Positions 29,423-38,079 are shown, counted from the first letter of the stretch. The stretch is 64,000 bases of DNA from Proteobacteria bacterium SG_bin9 (GCA_002083525.1 LWDM01000012.1:69694-133693), one strand, 5' to 3'. The notes: generated from the letters alone by a model not told the origin. A program made the numbers and translations.

Positions 29423-31696
29423 TTAGCGAACTTCGAGCTTGATCGCCGCACGGGCCGAGGCACGTGAGTCTTCCCGCGGCGGGACCTTCGGTCCGCCAGC
29501 CGCCGGCGCACCGGTGTTGGTGGTGCCGTCGACCGCACTCGCGCCGCCCGGATTGGCCGCAACCACCGCAATCGAACGCGCCAGCGTCTGGCGATAGTTC
29601 GGTACTTGGGTGAAGGCCGAGCGGGTGAAGTTATGCTCGATTTTGTCACCGCCGTCGGCCTTGGCTGCACAGACGGCCGTCACGGTCTCGGTGCCCTTGT
29701 CTTTCATCTTGTACTGGAACGGCGCGCCCTTGCCCGGGAATTCGATCGGGACATTGGCCTTGATGCGGTTGTCCTGCTGGAACTTGTTCGGCAGCAGCAC
29801 GGTACCCTCACCCTTCTCGTCGATGTTCGTCAGCGTCAGGAAGCAGTCACGCGGCGAGACGATGGTGAACACCGGGCTGTCGCCCTGACGATAGGAGTCC
29901 TGGTCCGACGTCAGCGACAGGTCGTCGACGCGAGCCGCCTTCTTCTGCTGCTGTCGTTGCTGACGCGCGGGCTTGACCTCGACGATCTTCAGATCGGTCA
30001 GATCTTCAGCAAGATCGCGGAACACCTGTTCGAACTGATCGCGCGGGATCGCACCCTGCTCAAGCCGGCGAACCAGCGGACGCAGCTTCTGATCGACGTC
30101 GCCCGAGGAGCTCCTGAACTCCTTGGCATCGATGCCGAACTCGGCGGCCGCGAGGTTGACGTCGATATCATCCTCGTAGCGCTTCGACAACGCATTGATC
30201 ATCTCGACGCCGTTGAGCTTGAGCGTCGGCGTCAGGCCGGCGCGGATCATCGCGTCGGTGAAGCGCTTGCCGTCGCCCTCGATAATCGCGTCCATCTTGC
30301 CGGTCGGCGGATAGAGACCATCCACCGTCTCGCGCACTTCGCGCGAGAAGCTGCGGCCCCTGGTGACGTGATCGCGGATCTCGTCCTTGGCCTTGCGCAT
30401 GCCCTGGTCGTGGCAACCCATGCACGAGATGCCGTTGGTCACCGCGAGGTCCTTGCGCGAGAGATCGCGCACGATCACGGTCGGGCCCTTGTCGAGGCGC
30501 TCGCCCTTGGCCGTGTTCAGGTAGTAGCCCTGGAAGCCGTTCGGCAGGCTGAAGATGGTCTCGCCGCCGTCATGGTGGAAGGCATCCTTGCCCTCCGGCC
30601 CGAGCGGATGCTCGAACAGGCTCTGCACGCCGCGGTTTCCGCCGAAGTCGTAGGACGTCCAGAAATACCCGCTCTTCGAGGGGTGGCGCTCGATCAGACG
30701 GTTGTTCTGACTGACGCCGGACTTCTGGAAGCCCGAGCGCTGCGCCACGAAGTTACGGATGTTGGCTTCGAGGTTGACGCCCTGCTCCTTCGCCAGCCCC
30801 TGGAAGGTGGTTGGCAGCTTGAGCAGATCATCATAGAGCGGCGGCTGTGCGGCCGTGAAGGTCAGCCAGTCGGCCCGCACGTACGGCAGCGGCGTCTTGG
30901 TCGCGCCCGTCAGCACGCTGGTGAGCTGGACATCGGGTTCGACGTTGTAGGGATAGACCGCGAGCACCTTGTCCCAGTCGGCGGCACTCCAGCCGAGATC
31001 GGTTAGATTGATGCGGAGGATCGTCTCCTCGGGATCGATCGCTTCGAGCTTCACCACATCGGACGACTGGCTCATCGAGTTGATGAACTTGATCGCGCCC
31101 TGGCGATAGACCTTCATCGCTTCGGCGCTGACGCAGATGTTCGCAAGATGCGTGAGCGTGAGATAGCGGGTGCTCTCGCGGCGGGCGCGCTGCACCTTCT
31201 CGATGTCCGTGGCCATGTAGCCGACCATCATGGACGGATCGATGAACTTGTGCGACTCGCACGATGCGCTCTGGTTCGCGCCGAGCGAGGTGATCCAGCT
31301 CTCCAGCGCCTTCAGGTCCGCTTCGGACACCTGCGGATACTTGGTCTCGCCTTCGTACTGGATGTCGTACGGCATCTCCTTGTCGACGATCTGCTTGAAC
31401 AGCTTCGAGCCGAGCGGATTGCCGGGAAGGATGTGATGCGGATTGGCCGCGATCTCGTCGAGCTTGAGCACGTTGCCGAAGTTCTTGGCCGGCCGCTCAC
31501 GCCCGACCAGCTTGCCGTCCTGGTGGCAGCGGGCGCAGTGCTTGTCGAGAACGTCGAACGCGGCCTTGGCGACGGGATCGCTCGGCGCCACGGGTGGCGC
31601 GCTCTGGGCGGAGGCGAGGCTCGTCGACGCAAAAAATAGCCCTGCGACGATGGCGATCCGGACAGTTTGCTGCCGGAAACCTGATGAACCGCTCAT
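29423..31696 (-). CDS. Exported diheme cytochrome c with C-terminal DUF4384 domain
   Basis: A 757-residue exported protein. A signal peptide (about 12-30, ending SLASAQ) precedes the first heme site CARCH (Cys54, Cys57, His58). A long middle region of unknown fold (about 145-400) leads to the second heme site CMGCH (425-429). The C-terminus (about 592-685) matches DUF4384, a small beta domain often found beside caspase-like and subtilase genes, here reading SPVFTIVSPRDCFLTLTNID. A Gln/Arg-rich linker (about 577-590) precedes it. It is the last gene of a minus-strand unit: 126 bases after the caspase stop, with GGGGAGAGG before the ATG. Redox sensing or peroxidase-like roles are possible but unproven. 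Confidence 0.82.
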   Translation of the reverse strand: MSGSSGFRQQTVRIAIVAGLFFASTSLASAQSAPPVAPSDPVAKAAFDVLDKHCARCHQDGKLVGRERPAKNFGNVLKLDEIAANPHHILPGNPLGSKLFKQIVDKEMPYDIQYEGETKYPQVSEADLKALESWITSLGANQSASCESHKFIDPSMMVGYMATDIEKVQRARRESTRYLTLTHLANICVSAEAMKVYRQGAIKFINSMSQSSDVVKLEAIDPEETILRINLTDLGWSAADWDKVLAVYPYNVEPDVQLTSVLTGATKTPLPYVRADWLTFTAAQPPLYDDLLKLPTTFQGLAKEQGVNLEANIRNFVAQRSGFQKSGVSQNNRLIERHPSKSGYFWTSYDFGGNRGVQSLFEHPLGPEGKDAFHHDGGETIFSLPNGFQGYYLNTAKGERLDKGPTVIVRDLSRKDLAVTNGISCMGCHDQGMRKAKDEIRDHVTRGRSFSREVRETVDGLYPPTGKMDAIIEGDGKRFTDAMIRAGLTPTLKLNGVEMINALSKRYEDDIDVNLAAAEFGIDAKEFRSSSGDVDQKLRPLVRRLEQGAIPRDQFEQVFRDLAEDLTDLKIVEVKPARQQRQQQKKAARVDDLSLTSDQDSYRQGDSPVFTIVSPRDCFLTLTNIDEKGEGTVLLPNKFQQDNRIKANVPIEFPGKGAPFQYKMKDKGTETVTAVCAAKADGGDKIEHNFTRSAFTQVPNYRQTLARSIAVVAANPGGASAVDGTTNTGAPAAGGPKVPPREDSRASARAAIKLEVR

Positions 31697-31822
31697 GATC
31701 CTCTCCCCTGCAAAATATCATTTCTGGCGACTATTCGCCGTGTATTGGTCGGATCCCGCGCGATGCCGGTTCGCCGGCTACCGTGCGGTTTTACATTACA
31801 AATTCGTTATCTGGCTGCGACA

Positions 31823-34009
31823 TCATCGCCGGGCATCCGCAAACGCAAACTCTCCGACGAGACTGTCCCAGGCTTCCGGCAATTGGGTGTTGCCAGTGAG
31901 ATCATAAACGTCCGCGCGCACCCGCGTCATCAAGGTGCGCAACTCGACGCCGGGTTCGTTGAGCCGCTTAAGCAAGGCCTGCGTAAACGGGCTGTTTCGC
32001 CCCTTCCCATCGTCGGCAACTGTATTGGGCTGCGTGGCAAAGGCGACGTAGGTTCCTCGCGCGTTCGGCGCTGCGAGCCCACTAGCGAATGCAGCGGAGC
32101 GTGTCTTCGGCAGGTTCGCCGCAAGTTGCTGCACAGCGGCATTGTCGCGACAAGCATCCACGATCAGAATGCGGACCTTACCGGCCGATTGCAGGTCATT
32201 CACCACATCTTGCAATTTGATCATCTTCCGCAAATCGGATTCGTCTGTCAGTTGGGCATCGACCGGGATGAGATAGTTGGTTCCGAGATGCTGCAGGCCA
32301 TGGCCAGCAAAGAATACAAGCGCCGTTGTAGATTCCCGCACCTTGCGGGAAAATTCGGACAGCTTGTTTTCCATTTCGTTGCGCTTGAGATCGATGCCAA
32401 GAACGACATCAAATCCCAGCTTCTTCAATGTATCAGCAAGGTCGCTGGCGTCGTTGCTCGGATTTCTTAACTTACTAAAGCGGTCATACTCGGAATTTCC
32501 GATCACCAACGCGACGCGCTTATCCCGCGGAGAAAGCGCGCTCGCGGGTTCCGCGGCGATCGGCGATGTAAGCGCAACCTTGCTTCCGGGAGTCAGCTCT
32601 GCGAGCCGTGTGCGCGCTGTGTCATGCACCCAATTGGAGCCAGTCTCGGGCAATGTAAGCGATTTCTCAAAATCAGAGCGCGCACGATCGATCGAGCCCC
32701 GAAGTTGGTGAACAATACCGCGAGACGCATAATAGGCCGCATTTTGAGGTTTGAGCCGGACGGCTTCATTGTAGTCAGCAAGCGCCTTGTCCAGTTGATT
32801 CATGCCGCGGTAGATCAATCCGCGATTGTTGTAGGCATTGCTGTCCTTCGGATCGAGACGGATCACCTCGGAATAATCAGCGATTGCCTTGTCGAGTTCG
32901 TTCTTGGAGCGATAAAACCGGGCGCGCCAAAATAGAGCGCTGATGTCACCTGGATCGATCCGGATCGCCTCATTGAAATCCGAAAACGCGCGGTCGTCAT
33001 TGCCCTTCTGACGGTGGGCCTCGCCGCGTTCGGAAAGCATCCACGGTCGCGAGCCTAACCGTATTGCCTCATCAAGATCGGAGATCGCGCTGTCATATTT
33101 TCCGCTTTGCCGATACGCTTGGCCCCGGCTTCCAAATGCAAATGCTGATTTTGGATCAAGACGGATCGCCTGATCGAAATCTAGAATCGCACGCTCGTAG
33201 TTGCCTTTCTGACGAAAGGCCTCGCCACGACTTCTGAAAGCAAAAGCTGACTTCGAGTCGAGGCGAATCGCCTCATCAAAATCCGAAATGGCGCGGTCGT
33301 AGTCATCTTTCTGACTATAGGCCTGGCCGCGACCTCTGAAAGCAAACGCTGACTTCGAGTCGAGGCGGATCGCCTCATCAAAGTCCGAAATGGCGCGGTC
33401 GTAGTTATCTTTCTGACTATAGGCCCCGCCGCGACCTCTGAATGCAAACGCTGACTTCGGGTCGAGGCGGATCGCCTCATCAAAGTCCGAAATGGCGCGA
33501 TCGTAGTTGCCTTTCTGGCGATAGGCCTCGCCGCGACCTCTGAGAGCAAACGCTGACTTCGAGTCGAGACGAATCGCCTCATCAAAATCCGAAATGGCGC
33601 GGTCATAGTCCTCTTTCCGACTATAGGCCTCGCCGCGCTCGGATAACATCCACGGCTGCGAGCCCAACCGTATTGCTTGGTTGAGATCGGATATCGCGCT
33701 GTCATATTTTCCGTTCTGCCGATACGCCTGCCCTCGGCTTCCGAGGGCAAATGCCGATTTTGGATCAAGACGGATCGCCTGATCGAAATCTAGAATCGCG
33801 CGCTCGTAGTTGCCTTTCTGTCGATATGCCTCTCCGCGATCAGTATAGGCTTTCGCGTCTTGCGGATTGCGCTCTATCGCCTTTGTTGCTTCGGAAATTT
33901 CGCGTTCGACTTGAGCGTCTTGTGCTGATGAGTACGTCGCGCAAAACGTCATGACCGCGACTGCGGCAAACAGTTTGACGATGCGCACGCGACTTATGCA
34001 AATCGACAT
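31823..34009 (-). CDS. Exported TPR-caspase (C14-like cysteine peptidase)
   Basis: A 728-residue protein. Signal peptide about 10-30 (ending TYSSAQ), about twelve 34-residue TPR repeats (50-455), then a caspase-like p20 domain (about 498-728). The domain starts KRVALVIGNSEYDRFSKLRNP. The catalytic dyad is His570 in FFAGHGLQ and Cys620 in VDACRDN. The TPRs are near-identical, e.g. YDRAISDFDEAIRLD. I start at ATG 34009; a GTG three bases earlier is in frame. It lies 29 bases after ompA and before the cytochrome gene. GC is about 52% in two 60-base samples, against 67-68% in flanking genes. A periplasmic caspase is unusual; the substrate is unknown. Confidence 0.9.
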   Translation of the reverse strand: MSICISRVRIVKLFAAVAVMTFCATYSSAQDAQVEREISEATKAIERNPQDAKAYTDRGEAYRQKGNYERAILDFDQAIRLDPKSAFALGSRGQAYRQNGKYDSAISDLNQAIRLGSQPWMLSERGEAYSRKEDYDRAISDFDEAIRLDSKSAFALRGRGEAYRQKGNYDRAISDFDEAIRLDPKSAFAFRGRGGAYSQKDNYDRAISDFDEAIRLDSKSAFAFRGRGQAYSQKDDYDRAISDFDEAIRLDSKSAFAFRSRGEAFRQKGNYERAILDFDQAIRLDPKSAFAFGSRGQAYRQSGKYDSAISDLDEAIRLGSRPWMLSERGEAHRQKGNDDRAFSDFNEAIRIDPGDISALFWRARFYRSKNELDKAIADYSEVIRLDPKDSNAYNNRGLIYRGMNQLDKALADYNEAVRLKPQNAAYYASRGIVHQLRGSIDRARSDFEKSLTLPETGSNWVHDTARTRLAELTPGSKVALTSPIAAEPASALSPRDKRVALVIGNSEYDRFSKLRNPSNDASDLADTLKKLGFDVVLGIDLKRNEMENKLSEFSRKVRESTTALVFFAGHGLQHLGTNYLIPVDAQLTDESDLRKMIKLQDVVNDLQSAGKVRILIVDACRDNAAVQQLAANLPKTRSAAFASGLAAPNARGTYVAFATQPNTVADDGKGRNSPFTQALLKRLNEPGVELRTLMTRVRADVYDLTGNTQLPEAWDSLVGEFAFADARR
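33040..33817 (-). repeat. Nested tandem repeats inside the caspase TPR array
   Basis: DNA units of exactly 102 bases recur: the GACTTCG... mark begins at 33249, 33351, 33453 and 33555. In addition a larger block is duplicated with a 609-base period: the GATTTTGGATCAAGACGG mark begins at 33147 and again at 33756. All copies stay in frame and encode TPRs, so this is recent internal duplication of a coding array. Confidence 0.9.
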
Positions 34010-34038
34010 CACCCACCCCTGCCGGCGCTCCTATGCAC

Positions 34039-34695
34039 TCATCGACCCGCCGTCACCGTGGTGTTGACGATCTGCACGCGGCGGTTGGCGCCGGAGAGCG
34101 GATCGTGCGGCACCTTGAGCTGCTCCTTGCCGAAGCCGGTCGGGATCAGCGTATCGGGGGCGATCTTGTATTGCTCGATCAGCACGCGGCGCACGGCCTG
34201 CGCGCGGCGCTGCGAGAGACCGAGGTTATAGTCGGGACTTCCGGCCGCGTCGGTGTGACCGTTGATCAGGAACACCGTCCCCTTGAAGTCCGGATGCGCC
34301 AGCGCATTGCCGAGCTGCACCAGCGCCGGCACCGCTTTCGGTCCGACGATGTCGGAGTTGTACTCGAACAGAATTTCCAGATCGATCGCCGGCTTGTCCT
34401 TGGCGATCGCGGCGATCTCGACGCGCTCTTCCGCGGTCGGCGGTGCGCCGACCGGCTCGATCGAGATCGAGCGCGTGCGCAGCTTGTTGACGACCTGCTT
34501 CTCGGCTTCGGCTTTCGGATTGGCCGGAGCGACGTTGAGGCTACGGGTGAGACCGGTTGCGCCCGCTGGCGGTGTCGCCGGTTTCAACGAGCGCATGATG
34601 TCACCGGTGCTTGTCTGCGCCGACAGCGGCGTCGCAAAAACGATGGCGGCGAGCGCGGCACAAGCGGCCAGCAATTTGATCGGCTGGTATGTCAT
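34039..34695 (-). CDS. OmpA family peptidoglycan-binding protein
   Basis: A 218-residue exported protein: signal peptide about 6-26 (LLAACAALAAIVFATPLSAQ), a linker, and an OmpA C-terminal domain (about 100-218). The peptidoglycan contacts lie in FLINGHTDAAGSPDYNLGLS (Asp) and QRRAQAVRRVL (Arg). There is no beta-barrel, so it is a soluble periplasmic or lipoprotein-like anchor, though no lipobox Cys is seen. The ATG follows GAGAGGGG. The caspase gene starts 29 bases after its stop, so the two are co-transcribed. It may tether the caspase system to the cell wall (inference). Confidence 0.88.
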   Translation of the reverse strand: MTYQPIKLLAACAALAAIVFATPLSAQTSTGDIMRSLKPATPPAGATGLTRSLNVAPANPKAEAEKQVVNKLRTRSISIEPVGAPPTAEERVEIAAIAKDKPAIDLEILFEYNSDIVGPKAVPALVQLGNALAHPDFKGTVFLINGHTDAAGSPDYNLGLSQRRAQAVRRVLIEQYKIAPDTLIPTGFGKEQLKVPHDPLSGANRRVQIVNTTVTAGR

Positions 34696-35236
34696 GACAA
34701 TCCCCTCTCAATTCGTCACAAACGATGGTTTCGCATCGGCTTTTCGTCGGAGCGCCCATCTCGTCATGGGTGTCGCTGCGCTTGGGAGCCGTTCGGAGCT
34801 ACCCGCAACAAGAAATCGTGAAACATCTTACATCTATGGCCGGGCTGCGAAAATTGGGTGACCCCGGACACATAACCCTCGGCAATCCGTAATCATCCTC
34901 ATACAGGCGCGCTTCGCCGGTCAAGGCTCGCGGCCCGTAAGCCGTTGGAAAATTTGCTGATCCATATCGCGGCCGCTGTGCACCGGGCGCACAAAATGAA
35001 AGGACCCGCCCGGGGGGACAACCGGGCGGGTCCAAACCGTATCGGCGCAGGGGTGGATGGGCGCTGGCACCGGACACGGCAAAGGAAGTTTGCCTTCCAC
35101 AATGAGTAAGTCGCCGGGCGCGGGCGAAACGTTCAACGGGCCGTAAACTTTTTTAACGGCCTTGGTTGCAGCGCCGCGAAGCAACACGCGGCTTCACCGC
35201 CTGCGGCGAGCGGCGATGCGAAACGATGATGAAAGA
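34696..35236. other. Intergenic region inside the sigma/caspase cluster
   Basis: A 541-base gap between the subtilase stop and ompA start, both on the minus strand. It contains a strong minus-strand terminator (35002-35033), so ompA and the caspase gene probably have their own promoter between about 34700 and 35000. I saw no clear promoter motif. Small open frames crossing the terminator are not convincing genes. Confidence 0.5.
35002..35033 (-). terminator. Terminator downstream of the subtilase gene
   Basis: Perfect 12-bp stem: GGACCCGCCCGG (35002-35013) against CCGGGCGGGTCC (35022-35033), 8-base loop. Read on the minus strand it is followed by TTTCATTTTG. It closes the sigma/anti-sigma/subtilase transcript about 200 bases after the subtilase stop. 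Confidence 0.75.
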
Positions 35237-36781
35237 TCAGCGGGTTGCCGGCTGGTCGGTCTTGGTCGCGGAACCCGGACGATCAGCCGCGGTCGCGAGC
35301 GTCGCGGACGCAGCTGCCACCGCGCCGAACGCATCGGCCTTGCCCGCACCGAACTGATCGTCACGGCCGGGCGGGCCGAGATCCTGGGCGGTGCGGATTA
35401 AAACGTCCTTCACATCCGACGGCTTCAACGCCGGGTTGCGCTCGAGCATCAACGCCGCAAGGCCGCTGACATAGGCGGCTGCAAACGATGTGCCCGACGT
35501 GACCTGATACTTGCCGTCGGCCGACGGCAACAGCACGTCGGCGCCGGGGGCCGCCACTGCGATATGGCTGCCGCGATTGGATGCGGGGAATAGTTTGTCG
35601 GATGCGTCAGTGGCGCTGACGGCAATCACGTGCTTGTCGGCTGCGGGATAGAGCGGCGGCGATTTCGGTCCGGCGTTGCCGCTGGCCGCCACCAGGATGA
35701 TGCCGCGCTCGTTCAGCGCCGCAAGGCTGCGTTCGATCAGCGCATCGCGTGGACCGGCAAAGCTCATGTTGACGATCTTCGCGCCGCGCGTCGCTGCGAA
35801 TTCGAGGCTCTTGAGAATGATGAAGGACGTGCTTTCCGCGCCGCTGGTCGCATTGCCGAAGGCGCGGATGGCGAGAATGCGTGCCGAGGGCGCTGCGCCC
35901 ATCAGCCGGTCGTGCGCCGCGATCGCACCGGCGATACCGGTGCCGTGTGCATGCGACATTGCCGGACCGCCAAGTGGATCGTACGAGCCGGCGATCACGC
36001 CCGCGAGTTCCGGATGCGTCGCATCGATGCCCGAGTCGATCACCGCGATCATGACATCGGCGCCTCTGGCGATCGTGTGCGCCTCGACAAGGCGCAGCTT
36101 GGTGACCGCGTACTGCTCCGGTTGATTTGCTTGCTGGAGCGCGAAACGGCGGTTCGGATGCGCCGACTGCACGCCGCCGCCCGACATCACCTGGCGAATG
36201 ACCGTTTCGACCGAGCGGTTGTCGTTGATCCGCCAGCGGAACATGCGGCTGCCGATCAGCGGAAAATCCTGCGATTCCACGCGCGTCAGCCGGTGACGCC
36301 GCGCCAGTGCCTCGATCTGTGCATCGGTCGGATTGCCGGTGATCTCGAGGATGATTTCCTTCGGCACGTATCTGCTGTTGACCGCGTCTGCGACACCGCG
36401 CGGCGATGCATTGGCCGTCTTCGGCGAGCCGCCTCCCCCGTCCGTCGGCGGCTTCTTGATGCGGCGTCGCGGCGGCACGTCATCAGGTTCTTCGTAGGTG
36501 ACGTTCGGCGAATAGCGCACGTTCGGCATCACCGGCCGGATGTTCGGATTGATGTTCGGGGTCACGCGCGGACCGACGCTGATCGTCGGGTTGATGTTCG
36601 GCGTGACGCGCGGGCCGACGTTGACGTTGATGTTCGGTCCGCGGCTCATGTACTGCGCCGAGGCGGACGGCATCGCCATGGTCAGCGCCACGCTCGCAGC
36701 CAGCAAAACGCGCGCGGTCTTCAGAACGGCATGACGATGCCCGTTCCTGGGCACTGCGGGATTGGGTGCTTCGTATGTCAT
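35237..36781 (-). CDS. Secreted S8 family serine peptidase (subtilase)
   Basis: A 514-residue exported protease. Signal peptide about 23-42 (ending PSASAQ), then an Asn/Pro-rich repeat region (GPRVTPNINP occurs twice, 57-80) and a propeptide-like I9 domain (about 138-215). The catalytic domain shows the triad Asp249 (AVIDSGID), His279 (HAHGTGIAG) and Ser432 (TSGTSFAAAYVSG). The proline usual after GTSxA is replaced. ATG 36781 follows GGGGACGG; the frame could extend to 36799. It lies 39 bases after the anti-sigma gene and is probably under the same sigma factor. Likely substrates are envelope proteins or the anti-sigma factor (inference). Confidence 0.92.
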   Translation of the reverse strand: MTYEAPNPAVPRNGHRHAVLKTARVLLAASVALTMAMPSASAQYMSRGPNINVNVGPRVTPNINPTISVGPRVTPNINPNIRPVMPNVRYSPNVTYEEPDDVPPRRRIKKPPTDGGGGSPKTANASPRGVADAVNSRYVPKEIILEITGNPTDAQIEALARRHRLTRVESQDFPLIGSRMFRWRINDNRSVETVIRQVMSGGGVQSAHPNRRFALQQANQPEQYAVTKLRLVEAHTIARGADVMIAVIDSGIDATHPELAGVIAGSYDPLGGPAMSHAHGTGIAGAIAAHDRLMGAAPSARILAIRAFGNATSGAESTSFIILKSLEFAATRGAKIVNMSFAGPRDALIERSLAALNERGIILVAASGNAGPKSPPLYPAADKHVIAVSATDASDKLFPASNRGSHIAVAAPGADVLLPSADGKYQVTSGTSFAAAYVSGLAALMLERNPALKPSDVKDVLIRTAQDLGPPGRDDQFGAGKADAFGAVAAASATLATAADRPGSATKTDQPATR

Positions 36782-36820
36782 ACGCCGTCCCCGGACCATC
36801 GTGAGGCGTTTGCGCGCTCG

Positions 36821-37513
36821 TTACTCGGCGGCCGCGAATGCGACAATCTTCTCGCTCTGCACGCGCTTGAGGAGCTGATCGACCTCATCCTTCGGCAGCG
36901 CCTTGTCGTTAAACTTGATCTGGAATGCGCCGGCTTTGGGGCCGCCGATGATCGAGGCGCTGTAAGTGTTCAGGAAATTGGTGATGTCGGAGGCACGGGC
37001 CTCGGGGGCAAACTGGACCAGCGCGCGCGTCCCAACAGCCTTGACCGCTGCGGCGGCCGACGCGGCATCGTGATGCGACGCGGTCTGATAGGTGCCGCCC
37101 TGCTTGTTGACCAGCACGGCGCCGATGACGCCGGCCTGCAGCAGCAGCGCGATCGCGGCCGCAGCCGAACCGACGGCAAGCGTGCGCGGCGACAGACTGC
37201 CGAAGAACTCGACGATACGCGCCGACAGGCTCTGCGCCAGCGCGGGCGAACGGGCGGGCTCGGCGTCGATCGCGGCGAACAGCTTCTGCATCGCGCGTGA
37301 GGACGGAGCGCCAAGGCTCTCGTTCAGCAAAATGGTTTCGGTGTATTCGTCCTGGATCACGGCGTACTGCTTGGCGAGCGCAGGATCGCGAGCGAGCGCA
37401 TCCTCGACGCGACGGGCGTCGCGCGGGTTCAGCGTGCCGGCGGCATGCCACGGCAACAGGGCCTCGACTTCCTCGGGCTCTCCTGCCAGCACCTGCTTGC
37501 TCGTCACAGTCAT
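36821..37513 (-). CDS. Membrane anti-sigma factor with I9-like periplasmic domain
   Basis: A 230-residue single-pass membrane protein. The cytoplasmic N-terminus (about 10-60, EALLPWHAAGTLNPRDARRVEDAL) resembles anti-sigma factor domains. The membrane segment is about 111-136. The periplasmic part (about 162-230, ALVQFAPEARASDI...GAFQIKF...LLKRVQSEKIVAF) has the beta-alpha-beta-beta-alpha-beta order of subtilase propeptide (I9) inhibitors. Its ATG overlaps the sigma-factor stop (ATGA) and follows AAAGAGG. It should hold the sigma factor inactive until a periplasmic signal acts. The adjacent subtilase is the obvious candidate partner. Confidence 0.82.
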   Translation of the reverse strand: MTVTSKQVLAGEPEEVEALLPWHAAGTLNPRDARRVEDALARDPALAKQYAVIQDEYTETILLNESLGAPSSRAMQKLFAAIDAEPARSPALAQSLSARIVEFFGSLSPRTLAVGSAAAAIALLLQAGVIGAVLVNKQGGTYQTASHHDAASAAAAVKAVGTRALVQFAPEARASDITNFLNTYSASIIGGPKAGAFQIKFNDKALPKDEVDQLLKRVQSEKIVAFAAAE

Positions 37514-38079
37514 GGCCAACCTCTTTCCACACCGGCTGCCTTCAGCAGTTCGGCTAGTTTTTTGCGCGCGTAGAACAGGCGCGTCTTCACCGTGTTCTCC
37601 GGAATGCCGACGATCTCCGCCACTTCTTCCACGGACTTCTCGTGGTAGTAGACGAGATCGACGATCTCCCGGTGCTCATGCGAAAGCGCGGTCATGCACT
37701 TGCGCAACGCGTTACTCGTATCCTGCTTCTGGACGACAACTTCGGGATCGTCGGACGTATCCTCGATCGCCGCAGCCGTTTCGTCGTCCAGCTCCGCGTC
37801 CTTCCGCTTTCGCAGCGCCGACAGCGCTTTGAATCGGGTGATCGCGAGCAGCCATGTCGATACGGCGGACCGGCCTTCGAACTTTCCGGCCTGACGCCAC
37901 ACGTCGATGAACACCTCGCTGATGAGGTCCTCGGCGACCTGTTCGTTGCGGACCAGCCGGAGTGCGAACCGAAACACCCGGACATGGTGCCGCCCATAGA
38001 GCACCTGCATGGCGAGACGGTCGCCTTGCGCAACCCTTGCGATCAGGACCTCGTCCGAACTCGCTTGTGTCGCACTCAA
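37510..38079 (-). CDS. ECF-type RNA polymerase sigma factor
   Basis: A 189-residue sigma-70 family protein with only regions 2 and 4. Region 2 (about 25-95) includes VRNEQVAEDLISEVFIDVWRQ and the promoter-melting STWLLAITRFKALSALRK. Region 4 (about 128-180) includes HREIVDLVYYHEKSVEEVAEIVGIPENTVKTRL. I start at TTG 38079 with GAGACGG upstream; no ATG or GTG is suitably placed. It overlaps the anti-sigma gene by 4 bases, and the subtilase gene follows, so this is a sigma/anti-sigma/protease operon. Such sigma factors usually control their own operon. Confidence 0.92.
   Translation of the reverse strand: MSATQASSDEVLIARVAQGDRLAMQVLYGRHHVRVFRFALRLVRNEQVAEDLISEVFIDVWRQAGKFEGRSAVSTWLLAITRFKALSALRKRKDAELDDETAAAIEDTSDDPEVVVQKQDTSNALRKCMTALSHEHREIVDLVYYHEKSVEEVAEIVGIPENTVKTRLFYARKKLAELLKAAGVERGWP

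Noticed and set aside
29606..31006. Long plus-strand open frame opposite the cytochrome gene
   Set aside because: Antisense shadow of a gene with clear heme motifs, signal peptide and ribosome site on the other strand.
33040..33817. Regular repeats resembling a CRISPR array
   Set aside because: The 102-base units are adjacent without spacers, stay in frame and encode TPR motifs.
35139..35161. GGCCGT/ACGGCC pairing around a T-rich centre
   Set aside because: Only 6 bp with an imperfect inner stem; not convincing as a terminator or operator.
34921..35187. 88-codon minus-strand frame after the subtilase gene
   Set aside because: It runs through a strong terminator hairpin (35002-35033) and has no good ribosome site or family similarity.
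35630..37300. Long plus-strand open frame (556 codons) opposite the subtilase and anti-sigma genes
   Set aside because: Shadow frame; the minus strand carries the catalytic triad and overlapping operon structure.
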